Shown one piece after another: positions 1 through 12,800 of a stretch of DNA of 64,000 bases. The stretch comes from Watersipora subatra. Lineage: Eukaryota > Bryozoa > Gymnolaemata > Cheilostomatida > Watersiporidae. The DNA is taken from NCBI RefSeq assembly GCF_963576615.1, contig NC_088715.1:3054001-3118000 (forward strand). Direction: 5' to 3'. The notes under the pieces are model-generated. The model worked only from the letters and a program-made list of their open reading frames with translations, had not been told where the DNA came from and ran no database searches. The position numbers were made by a program, and so were the translations under genes. Positions within the stretch are counted from its first letter, which is position 1; every line of letters starts with the position of its first letter.

Positions 1-702
1 ATTGTCATTTGCTGAAACAAAGTTAGATTTGCATCATAAAAATTACAAAATATACAAAGTTTAATTGAAATTACTCATTTATTACAGACAATACATATTT
101 ATGATTATTATTTATACATATGCAGTTAGTCATGAACATGAAAATCATGAAACTCTAACTTCAAACTTTTACTCACGAGCATCATCCTTCAAACAAAATC
201 ATAGCAAATCTATATGCCAATATAACTCAAATAAAACATCATGAAAAAACATGATGATTTCCGGTTGTGGTAGAAACTGAGATGGGTGTACTAATTTGGT
301 TATAACTTTCGCTGAAGACGTCATAAAGGCAAATTTTAAAGTTTGTCTGATTGGCCAGAAATTTTTCTTTCCAACTAATCAAAAATATTATTTTATAGTT
401 TAAAAATAACGATGCAAGGAGTTGGTAAATTTCAGACGCGAGTTAACTCGTGTTGGGTGCATAGCAACGTTATAAATATGCGAGTTAACTCGCGCCTGGG
501 TGCGAATGAGTTAATAACAGTTAGTAGTTGTTATATTAATAATATTGGCCAAAAATGGTTATAGAATTTTAAGTGATCATGTTAGCTAGACATTCGCTTA
601 AAGCAATCAGGAACTTGCTGTGAAAAATTTTTTTCAACCATTAGTTATTTTTGAAAGTTGTACTAGCGTAAGCAGAAGTTTTTCTCCTTGGACCTATTAC
701 AG
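1..702. other. Upstream intron sequence
   Basis: Must be intron, since exon 1 starts at an acceptor in open frame. It is AT-rich, with two copies of GAGTTAACTCG near 440-495. No exon or element was identified. Confidence 0.5.
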
Positions 703-854
703 AGTGACTATGACTGTACGGGAACTAGAACATGCACAACTGGTTTCTGCAGCACTCTTTGCGCTGGTCCTAACAGCTACTGCGGCTCAACTAAACAATG
801 CACAGAAGGCCTCTGTGTTAACCACTGCACCCTTGACAGCCAATGCCCTGAAAA
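703..854 (+). CDS. Exon 1 seen: cysteine modules
   Basis: Acceptor ctattacag, donor gtaagt. The frame starts in phase 0 (the other two frames hit stops) and ends phase 2 (two bases of a codon). About 50 residues with nine cysteines, including the spacing C-x4-C-x4-C-x3-C. An upstream exon outside the window, or in the first 700 bases, must carry the signal peptide. An ATG-started frame across this region is a shadow with no cysteine pattern. Confidence 0.85.
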
Positions 855-3800
855 GTAAGTTACACAGCGAGAGGCTTTTTGGTAAGGATGTCAACATGTG
901 CAGCCTTTTCATGCTACACAGCAGGATTTTCTTCAGCCGAGTTGGGGGGGCCTGATTTCCCTAAGCATTTTTTGCCCACCGTATGTTTCCAATGATGTCA
1001 GAACTGAGCGCGCGCGGTAACGATTGCGCTGAAAGACAAGTCTATTTAGCAGCACAATTTGTACCATAAAACTTTTCATAAACGTGCATTGATATGACGA
1101 GAAGTTTATCTACAAGCTGATATATTTTGCTAGCTGTTATAATCTGAGTTGCAATTATTTGGACTTTTAGGGAGGGGCAGAAGATAAGCTCTTTTTGAGT
1201 AGATGAATTTGAATGTATTTTCTATTTTAATATTTCAATTCAACAATTCTGAACAAAATTTCATCAGACTGATTACCGTTTGCAGAAAAAAAATCACTTT
1301 TTACATACAATACGAGTTGAGTTATGAGCCTCTACCGATTGGGAGCCCAGTTTAGGGTTCACTAACTGGTATGTAACAAATTTGTACATTTATTATGTAC
1401 ATGTATATGTAAATAATGATAATCTGTCAAACGTTAAAAATAAATATCCAAGAGCAAGTGAAATATATGATCAAGGTTTGTAATTGCGTGAACTAAAATA
1501 TATGCCTTTAAATTTAAAGACATTTCAAGCCAATAATATGAAAACAAATCTATTTTTGTATCATCAGTTTCTGTGCTGCCGGTACCTTCTGTCGCTTTCA
1601 TTCATTTAATTTCGGTTTGGGTTTTCAAGATTATGTTTAGTGCCTTTTAACCCATTCAGGACTAATTAGTTATTGGTTGACTGCTCCCCCAGCCCAATTA
1701 ATTTTTCACTAGCCTTACAATTAAAATAGAGCTACACAAAATTGAGTATAACTAGAGTTCTTTTCAAAATAATCTTGATTTGTTTTTTGCAGCTTAACAA
1801 AGACATTCCAGGCTACAATGTGATATAAATTTTTGTGCACCTTTACGAATTGTACTGACCACAATTTCTAATAATTCTGTGAACTTTTTTTTTATCAAAA
1901 TTGTTTTTCATGTTTCGTAGCAGCTCACAAGCAGTTTTTTGATACTGACATTGTTGGACTTATGTTAGATTGATAGCAAACTTTATCAGCAGCAAATAAA
2001 AAAAAGGATTTCTCAATTCCGAGCAATAGAACAGGTGTTACTAGCTTCTAACCAACACTACGTCACTGACAGTTTTATCAATTATATAATCAAACAATTT
2101 GTTAATTTATATTGAAATGCATTGCAGAGGTTATTATGAATATATTATGCATAAAAAATACTCAAGTTACCAGCTAACAGACAATCAATTACTAGCAAAA
2201 AAATAGGTGTAAAAATACAGTAAAATATATTGTAAAAAATACAGTAAAAATGAATATGCATGAAAACGAAACAGTATATACATGTATAATAAGGGTGTGT
2301 TCATTAAAAAATTATGACACTGTGAGAGTTATTTGATGCCAACTACACATGCATATTTGCTGCCATTATAAGTTAGTTGATGCAGTATTCATCAGCTATT
2401 GGTGTTGAAGCCCTAGGCTCATCAACAATGGCATCATCACTCACAAGCCCTTGACTGTCTTCACCTACATGTAGCAAATATGATCGGTAGTAAGCAACCT
2501 ATTTGCTTTCAAACTTCTTGTACAGCCTAGAAAAAATTGTGCTTTAGTAGCTTTTCAGGGTAAATACCTGATAACAAATTGAAAATAAGTAGTCTACTGC
2601 AGCTAACAATTGGTAATACAAATTGCAAATATTTTTTGATACTGTAAATATAAACACAAAAAGTCATGAAGATGATTACTGTGGTAAGTGTCCCCTATCG
2701 ACCAATATTAGAGCCTAGTGGTTGGGGCTAGTTTATAGTAGATGTTGAGGTTGAGAACTATATGCTTGACTAATTGTGGGTTGAACAATTGGATATAAAT
2801 GAAATAAGAAATTTTTATTATCTTGTAGTTCTACAAGGAAATCATAAAACTATTGTTTATCATGGGGTAATAGAGTGATGAGTTCATGCTGCAAAAAGAT
2901 CTAAATTTTATTGGATTGAAAATGTTATAATCATGTGTATCATGAAAAAAATCCATATCTTACACTGTTAGAATAAAGTTTGTTAGAAATTCACAAGAAA
3001 GATTTCGGCTTTTTATCGTTTTTTTTTTCGGTAAAATTCTATAAATAGTCACATAAAACTTACCTTCTTCCATCAGAAAATTCTCATTTTCTTCTTGAAC
3101 ATTACTTTTGTTGCTATTTTCTTCCCCTGAGCTGATAACCGCATCTAATTCACTTAAAAATTTTGCCATCGTTCGGATAAACCTTTTCCAAAATGGCGAT
3201 CATCAAATTTCCAAAACAGTTGATATCTATCACATAATTTGTTAGTTAAAACTTTCTTGTCCAATCACATATTTGGTATCAAAATGATGCCCAGACTCTT
3301 AAACTTCGTTTGGTGAATGAATAAAACCGATGTACCTAAACAGCTAAGCAATAGAGCAAATCAAAGTTTAACCCGAGTACTTCGGGAATGGGCCCTGGAG
3401 AGCACAACTCTTCTCGAGGTATTCGGGAACAGTCCTGAGTGGGTTAACCTAAAATCTTTTCTACTGCTCAACCGGTCAATACCAACATCATAATGAAGTT
3501 TGTATTTAAGCTAGTAGTCATTTTGGTTATCGTGAATAGTTTTATGGATTTTAACTATTGTAGACGGGCTCAGATACACACGCATGCTAAGCGCAAAAAA
3601 TGACTTAATTGTGGTAGCACAGGCTATATTGTGTTAACCAGAGTTCAAAGCAGTTGCTATAAAGAAAACTTCTAGACTATTTAAAGGATTTTAATAAGGT
3701 CTATATAATCCCAAATGTTTGGGATTCATCCTAAAATCGTGAGAGGACAAATCCAATTTTCTGCCACAGCTTAGAACTTTTAACCCCTAGATCACAAATC

Positions 3801-6800
3801 ATATACACAATTATGCTTTATTGGTATGAATACAAAAATTTTTTGGGAATTTTTATCATGAAGCCGAAACACTTGCTTTCCGCCAAATTGTTAAAACAGA
3901 GATGATTGCTGTGCTAAAGTATGGAGTGCCATTTGTAAAATTTTGTGATATTCACACTATAAAAACATTTTTAGTATATCAGTTTACATGTTTAATATGT
4001 GAAGATTCATGTTTAGTATGCTAACTTACATATTTAGTATGCCAACTTACATGTTTAGTATTTGAAGATTCGTGTTTAGTATGTCAGTTCACATGTTTTA
4101 TATGGCAAGGTTCATGTTTAGTTTGCTAATTTACATGTTTAGTATGTGAAAATTGTTGTTTAGTATGTCAAAATTCATGTTTGGTATGCTAACTTTAATG
4201 TTTTGTATTGCGAAACGCGCATGTTCGCTATTCCGTTGCGATCCTGTTTGATATGCCAATACACATGTTTGTTATTCAACTTTTATTTTATATGCGATCT
4301 CCTTTTTATTACATTTCGAAGAAATGCTCCTAAGTCAATCGCGCCCTTTTTACACGTAGCCCGCGGCCCATCGCTAAATAGTTGGCAAACTATTTAGCGT
4401 AAGCAGTCAGTAGTCGTAACTCAGTAAGTCGACGGATAACTTCCTCAATATATAAGAAATAAAAAGGCCGATGAAGAAATCCACGTCGTTGTTACTACAA
4501 AACAGAACAGCAACCTACAATACTCACTTGCTGAGGTAAAGAAAATCAGATATAGAAAGTTGAGTTTTATTAGAATCTTGCCTTACCTTTTTTTCAAAGT
4601 CCAAGTAACTTGAATTTGAAAGAATTTTCTATTAAACGAACGAATGTGGCAAAGCTAGCTTCGGATGCACGCGGTGAGGAAATCTCGCTATAGTGTCTTC
4701 GCTCTCCAGGGTCATCGATCGAAATTCTCCAAGTCTGCCAACTATTTAGCGATGGGCCGCGGGCTACGTGTAAAAAAGGGCGCGATTGACTTAGGAGCAT
4801 TTCATCGAAATGTAATAAAAAGGAGATCGCATATAAAATAAAAGTTGAATAACAAACATGTGTATTGGCATATCAAACAGGATCGCAACGGAATAGCGAA
4901 CATGCGCGTTTCGCAATACAAAACATTAAAGTTAGCATACCAAACATGAATTTTGACATACTAAACAACAATCTTCACATACTAAACATGTAAATTAGCA
5001 TACTAAACATGAACCTTGCCATATAAAACATGTGAACTGACATACTAAACACGAATCTTCAAATACTAAACATGTAAGTTGGCATACTAAATATGTAAGT
5101 TAGCATACTAAACATGAATCTTCACATATTAAACATGTAAACTGATATACTAAAAATGTTTTTATAGTGTGAATATCACAAAATTTTACAAATGGCACTC
5201 CATACTAAAGACACATTGCCTAACTGAGAACTTAGAAAGCTTTCTATTCCAATTATTTGTCACCGTAGATTCACAGCGGCAATGGTTGAATCTTGAGGTT
5301 ATTCACCCATCAATAACTGTTTATTTGTGATAATTCTGTTGCATTTTCAGCAAGGTAAAGCAATTTAAATTTCATGATGTTCAGCTGAGATGAATGGCAA
5401 TGATAGTCATAATTATAAAAGAAATATGACATACAATGTAGTTAGATGCCAGAAATATCACTGGTTGAAAATTGAATATCACCAGTTCCATCCGTCAAAC
5501 ACTTTCGTAAGACCAGATTTTTCAGAAATAATCACTGTAGGAACTTTTCTTTTAAATTTGAGATCTTTAAAATTTGAGATGTCTTTCTGCACCAATCTGT
5601 GCATCCGTGGATCCAACTTGGAAGTAGTTTTAAAGCTTTAGGTTAGATTGCCTGCTCAAAAGCGTCTGCTGGCAGCAATTCTATCACCATCAAAGAGTAC
5701 TAGTTATTCCTAGTTACAACAATTTTGTGTCATTTTATTACATTCAACTTTAGATACAGCCAGCTTCAGCTAGTGTGATTTGCAATAAAGTTTACTCTTT
5801 GCTGCTTTCACCATTCTCTGAATCTTTTACTAATTCTAATTAAATATTTGAGAAATCTTGAAAATTAGTTCTGTTTGTGATTTTGCAATGATAACTCGCT
5901 ATCCACAACATCCAACTTTTTACCCAGATAAGTTTTAGCTAATCTGCGATATGGTTTTACAATTTCGGATTTTACGATTCGGTCAAACAACAACTTGAAC
6001 ACAGCTTAGAATTTGATAAATTCTATGCGCTCTCTTGTTTATAGCTTTGTGTGCAGCATAATGAAGCGAGGCTGTGTACTGGCCTGTACAGATGACAGTC
6101 AGTGCAGTTCCTACCAAACATGTGATACGGACGTTGACCACTGTGTATCACCATATGACAATCCTTGTGAGACGCATGCTGACTGCGATGTAAACTGGCA
6201 GACCAACCCCAAGTACTACTGCAACCCTGTTACCGAGACGTGTCGCTACTACAGTAGGGAAGGTGGACACTGTCGTAATGAGGAGTGCGGTATGTATGAT
6301 GACTGACACATTTAAATCATTATCCTATTTGAGCTGTGAAGGCAACACATTTACAAAGCAAAGCTACTGATCCAGAAAATATCAGAAATTTAAAAATAAG
6401 TTTTTGTTATTAGTTAATGCCACTTTTCTTCTTTTTAAAATCAGATGTAAATGTGCTGATGTCAAGTCACGTGCAGTCATTCACTTAACTATAGAGTGTG
6501 CAACTGTTAGTTTCTGACTAACAGATCATCGTAATGCATGAATTAAAGACCATTGTACACCCATTACATTAATATAATTGTTTATTTGGTCTGCCAATTG
6601 TTTACCATCAAGTGTAGACAAGTCCCATTACCTGGCTATCTTACATGACTTTTAGGATTATGCTGTTTTTGTTAGGAATTCTTTATGGTGTTTTGAAATG
6701 TGACAATTTGTAGCCAACCATTGCAATAGTGTAAATATAAAGCTGATGACTAACTGTTTAGTAGTTTCCCACAATAGCAAGACAGGATTAATAAACTCTC

Positions 6801-9800
6801 CCATATAAATGGTTGATAGTTATTTTGCTTTTGCATTCTCAGCTGAGGCATTAGAAGGAGATGAGATATTATTAGATTTAATATGCAAAACTCATCGCAG
6901 CTATATAGTCGACTGATCATATATTTTTATTTCATTCAGTCAATTTAACTATAAATTGTTTTCTTTTCTGTTATTAAATTATTAATCTACAATGTTATTA
7001 AATTACAATCTGTTATTAAATTAATCTACAATCAGTACTCAGCAAACAGATGTGAAAAAACAGATGCCTTGGTTATAGCTGCCTTACCGTAGAGCGCAAG
7101 GAAACTTGGCTAAATATATTCATCAGCGCTGGGTTTTGTAATATTGGTTTCTCAACTTTTTACTTTGCTTTCACATCATGATTTTTTCTGAAGATACTTA
7201 CATCTTTGCAAATGCTAAAGGGCAAACCACTTTCTTAAAGTGTCATTTAAAATGTCAAAATATCATTTATTGCTTTACATAAATAAATCTTTTCTTTAGT
7301 TTTTGCATTGATATTTACATGTATAGTTTGCACTGTCTTTTGCTTCAACCATTTTACTATAACAAAGTATCAAGTGTAAGAATGGGTAATTGGAAATAAT
7401 TCCTACCAACTTTTAATCTAAGTTTGATCGTAGAAGTAGGGCTGTCTAACCTTGTTGCGTAATCTCATCTGCAAAACATGTTGTGAAACATCGACATAAA
7501 ACAGCTGTGAAAAATCTCTAACCGATTTTAAATGCTGCAGTGTTTGTGCTTACTTTAAATTGTTTATTGAATATGAACACTAAATTTCTCAGCACCAACT
7601 TGATTCTTCAGTAGCCTAAATTCTAATCATAAAATAGTTTACTGTAACTATGTAATATACTTATTAATAATAATAACTTTGAGTATTATTTAATAATATT
7701 TTAAGGTTTAAATGAACTCTGCAATGGAAAAATTGAGATCTGTGAGTTGCGACCAGACTACAGAGGAAATCCAACTAGACACCCTCAGCTCTCTGGTGAT
7801 TCATTGGACCTTGGTCTTGGATTGGGTATGCAACAACTTTTATGTCTGTCAAGGACAGTGTGATGATGCATGAGAGTTTCTGTCTAGAAAATTGACCTTG
7901 TGTCTGCTTTTAGACTACAGATTTGTTCACATGAAGTTTCAAGTTTCTTAATAACGCTAGATTGAATGTGAACACAAGTAATGACTAAACATGGTCTGAA
8001 GTCTATATAGGCATGGATCATAGAAGTTAGAACCTGAAAAACTGTATTTGATCTGCTTGCTTACCTTATCGTAGCCGGTAATAGTGCTATACCTTTGAAA
8101 GTACAAATATTTGCTGACTCTTGCACCTACTAAAATTCCCGAGTGTCCTTGGTTTGATGACTGATAAGTGTCCTTGGTTTGATGACTGATATGCGTTGTA
8201 GTGAGATTTGTGCATTCAAATCAATTCAAAATTCAGAGGTTTGGAAAGAGTAATTGTATGTAGGAGATGCGATCGCCTATAGTATTTGATTAAATGTAAC
8301 CATGACGTGTGGTAAAACTGAACGTTGAAGCAAGCATTTTGATAGTATAATTAGGATATACATGAACTTGTTTCACATCTCAAGAGCCTACAATAACTCT
8401 TTAGCAAATACTGCGGGTATGGACACAGCAGAATCGATTAAAATTAAGATTAAAACTAAATACATTTAATTTAATTAGTTAATAAATAATTTAAATTCAA
8501 TGCACTTGGTTTTCATTGAATATATTTAATTTTTATTAAATATAGATTTAATTAAATCAATGATATACAGCCCCACAAGGATAGGCGACGGGCAACATGT
8601 GGGTGGGGGGCTTAATGATTGAGCCCTGTTGGAATGAACCCGAACACGGCACTCGAACAAAGAAATATGCTGGATAAAGCGCCTTGTAAATTTACAAATA
8701 TTATGAACAATAGTGGTTATTTTCCTGATCTTTTGGTTTCATTTTGTTGTCAAATAAATATAGTATCCCAATATTGTCACTGTTATGATCAGCCAGTTGC
8801 CATTCACAAGCATTCGCGATATTACTAGTCGCAATCGTAAAAATAGCCCAAATTCGGTTTTATATTTAGATTGTGAGTATGAAAACTACACTCCACAGCT
8901 TTGCCTGCTGTCCCAGCTTATTGGTCAGGTAATACAATGTGACAATGATGAAAGACTGTCATTTTAAATTAAGGGTGGCAAAATATTAATCAAAAACTAA
9001 TAAAGAAAAGCCGTTGTTTGGATGACTTTGGGTAAATTATATTTAACTTTAAGCATATACTACGACACTTACCAATTTCAAAATTAGTGAAGGTAGATAA
9101 TTTGAAATGTTTTATTTTTCATGGATTCTTTTTGTTTTAGTCAAGGGTCACCCCTTGATTGTAGAAATTCAAGGTTTGCTATTGTGAACTGTGGGGGACT
9201 ACTGACTGAATGAAGTGAGCTAATGACACCATAACAGCGAGTCGTGTTTTCCAAAACTTAAAAAAGCAATGCGACTGCCCCGCGAGAATTATGTTAGCTC
9301 TGAAACCAAGGATAGCGCAATCTTAGCAGAACCCGATCATTAAACCCCGCCCATATGATAGCTATCGCCAATCCTTGGGGCTGTATTTCATTGATTAAAT
9401 GTAAATTAAAACTTAGTAGGATTGCTTTAAAATTATTTTCATTTCTTTGCAAATTATGTATAATTTTTAATAAAATAAATTATAAATTGCAAGAAAAAAA
9501 AACAAATTTAGTGAAGTAGTAATGAATAAAAAGAAGTTTTTATTGCTGCTTTATCTTACAACATACAAGCAGTCGTGCAGGCACACTGACACACCGGTTT
9601 GATAGTAGAGGTATTAAAAGAGAAAAATGCATGCCATAATGTATCGTAATTCATAGTAGGTTAGTCTTGGACTAATATAGCTTGCTTTTCTTACTATTAT
9701 ATTTTGTCATTTTAATCTTGCTGAACTCTCTTTTCACTAATTCAAATTCAAGGTTTTTCAAAAACTTATATTATATTGTAAAAGTTACTTCGGGTGTAGA

Positions 9801-12800
9801 GTTGGATGTTCGCTAAAATTCATATAATTTATTTGAAAACTTGTTTGTCTTTTCAACATGAGATTGACACGCAACTAAACAGACAGAGTTGCAACAAAAG
9901 CACTGCCACATTTGTTAATGTTTTCTCCATATAACCATGATTGGTGGCTGTTATTAAATGACATGACAGTTGCCTGTTATTAAATGAGCAGATTAACCAG
10001 AACAGTATTGTCAGCAATTCTTTTTAATGAAGTTCCCGTAAAAAAAGCATGGCTTTACGGAAATCTTATTCAATGAGATTCATTCTCTAAAATCTCATTC
10101 GATATCGGAAATCAATGAAGCATGGCTTTCACTGTACTTTTGAGTTTATACCATATCTTAGTCTACTAACCATAAAAATAATAATAATAGGAAAGTGGAC
10201 AGCATGAAGTGTGACAGCAACAAAATCTACATATCTTCAGAAACTTATTAAGGACGGACAACTTTAATACTTTCTCATATAACAGTGTCTAATGAGTAGC
10301 GCCGAGTTCCAAAGAACTCTATAGTTGATTGAGTGCCACCGGTAATAAGAACCAGTGGTATTGTACTGCTATTTCATTTCATCAAAAGTTAGAAATATCA
10401 GATATGATAGATTTTTATGAATATAGTTTAAATAATACAAAAATCACATGAGAAAAATCTTTAATTTGAACTGTTCTAGATATATAAAACAGGTTTGGTA
10501 CGCTTGGACAAGTCCTTTACTACGATATAATCGGTTTTGGTGTGGAAAGGATTAAAGGTACATAGTTTGCAAAATTTTAGCGCAGCATTTCACAAAAAGC
10601 AGACCGATAGACAAATCTATAATTGGCTTTTGCAGAAATTCAAATTTGAGCAAGTTACAGTATTACACAGTAAAGTTTGTAGAATTCTCCTGTTACAACA
10701 CTAATAAAAACAATATTATAAGATAATACGCGATGCATCAGTGCAAAATGCAGCGCGTTAATGTTTTGCTCTGCCAAAAAACTGTTTGGACGCTAATATT
10801 GACTAGTTCAGCAGTGCAGAAATAGAGTTGAGGCCAGAAGATATTGGAGAAAGTATTAGACAACTAGAAGAAGTTCGTTCCATCGAAAGCAACAATCGAA
10901 AGCAATGAAAATATTTTTGTTTCTGCATGTAATCTAAGCATGATTTGTTTATGTCACTAGTTCATCGATATATATTTGTAGCATTTGATAGATTATCATT
11001 ATATAACTTATAAATATGCAGATTTATTGCATGTTATTTAATAGCATCCTTAATACAGCTTACAATGGATCGATGCTCATAACTCCACTTCTATTGCACA
11101 GAAAAAGCCAGTTTTTGCTGCAAACTGTAGCAAGCATATCAATGCGCGTTTATGCAACATTAGTAAATATAAATATGAAATAAAAATGTCTTCAAATTTA
11201 GACCTAAATAATATTCAAAAATTCTAACAAATTGCAAAGAAGAACACAGGTTATGATATCATCGCAGGTCAATTGCAAACAATAGATTTCAACTGGTAGA
11301 GATTTTTCTCAGGTTCTTGATGCACACTTATTAAGAGATCTTTGACAAGTTGGAGGTAAGTTAGCGGATTTATTGCATCCAAATGGTTCAATATCGGTCC
11401 ACTGGAAAAAGAGGGCAAAATATAAGCTACATCTGCTTCATTCATAATAGGACTAAATTTATCTTCTGAAAATTCTGACCAGCCATTTGAAAACTAGACC
11501 GCCAGCCCCTATTTGAACGGCGCCTCCAATTGACCGCCACCATAGAAGAGAGGTAAAAAAAATGGAGCGCTATGGTGTTCAATTAGAGGTTTTACGGTAG
11601 TTTAACTTGTTTATAACTACATTGTAGGTATGAACTTGTTAAACTAATTACTCTAGCTTCTATATAGTTTGCAATGGTCTTCTTCTAGAGTGCCGATATG
11701 ACCATGAATGCAGGGATAAAGATCAAGTCTGTATATCCTATTTCTGTTATGACCAGACGAACACAACTGAAGGTAGGCAGTATATACACATATATACATA
11801 TACTTGTATGTATGACCTGTAATCATGTCAACAAAGCAATAACAAGCAACCAATTTTTGTCAGCTTTGGAATACTGACACGCTGCAAATTGATTGTATCA
11901 TTAAACTTGTGAATTCAGTAAAAACTAAAGTTTGCTGGTCTTACTTCCTTTCTCCAAGTTATTCTCAGATTCCTGTTAACTTTTGCTACCAAATTGATTT
12001 TCAATTACGTAAAATATTAGGTAAAATCTAATATTTAAAAAAGCTGCATATAAATTATCATAACTTTTGAACCACAGTCTATAAAACATGTTTTGGCACC
12101 AAATTAATTAGCTGGATTAACGTTTTATATCAGCTGATGCCATAAAATTGCCACATTTGTATTGCAGAATGAGCTCTCACACTTTTTTAGCCATTGTTAC
12201 TACTATCGGAAGCATGTCCGAATTGAATGCGTTATCAATATTATTACATGTTGCATCATTATTATTACTCCTAAAAATAAAATAATCACTATCAGCACTG
12301 CTATTGTTAAAAACCCTATCAGACTATTGATCTACAATTAGTGAAACCTCCTGTAATGCATTTGACACAACTGGTCATCGCTATGAAGAAATCGCGATAC
12401 AAAAATTAAGTTTTTGCACAGCGGAACTACCCTCAGGATTCGTTGTAAACATATTTTGTATTGGCTCAATGTATACAGATAATTGTTTCCTCCTTTTTAA
12501 GTACAGAGGCTGTGAGCTAATCGATTAACTACTCACCAATCAGAAATGTTTTGTACAAAGACTACTAGTGCCACACTATGAGGCTCTTGGCCATATGCAA
12601 ACTCTGTTGAGCCGTACTATGATCATGATAGCAAAAGAGTTGAGGTATTGAGTAGCTAGTTTGAAGTTCTATATTTACAGTTTTTACTTTTCAATGGGAT
12701 TTGAGCTAACTGAAGAATGAGAAAACAAATCTAAAGTTTTGTAACTTTTGTTTGGAAACACGTCCTTAAATACAACACATTCTGAATTATGAAAAGTTAT

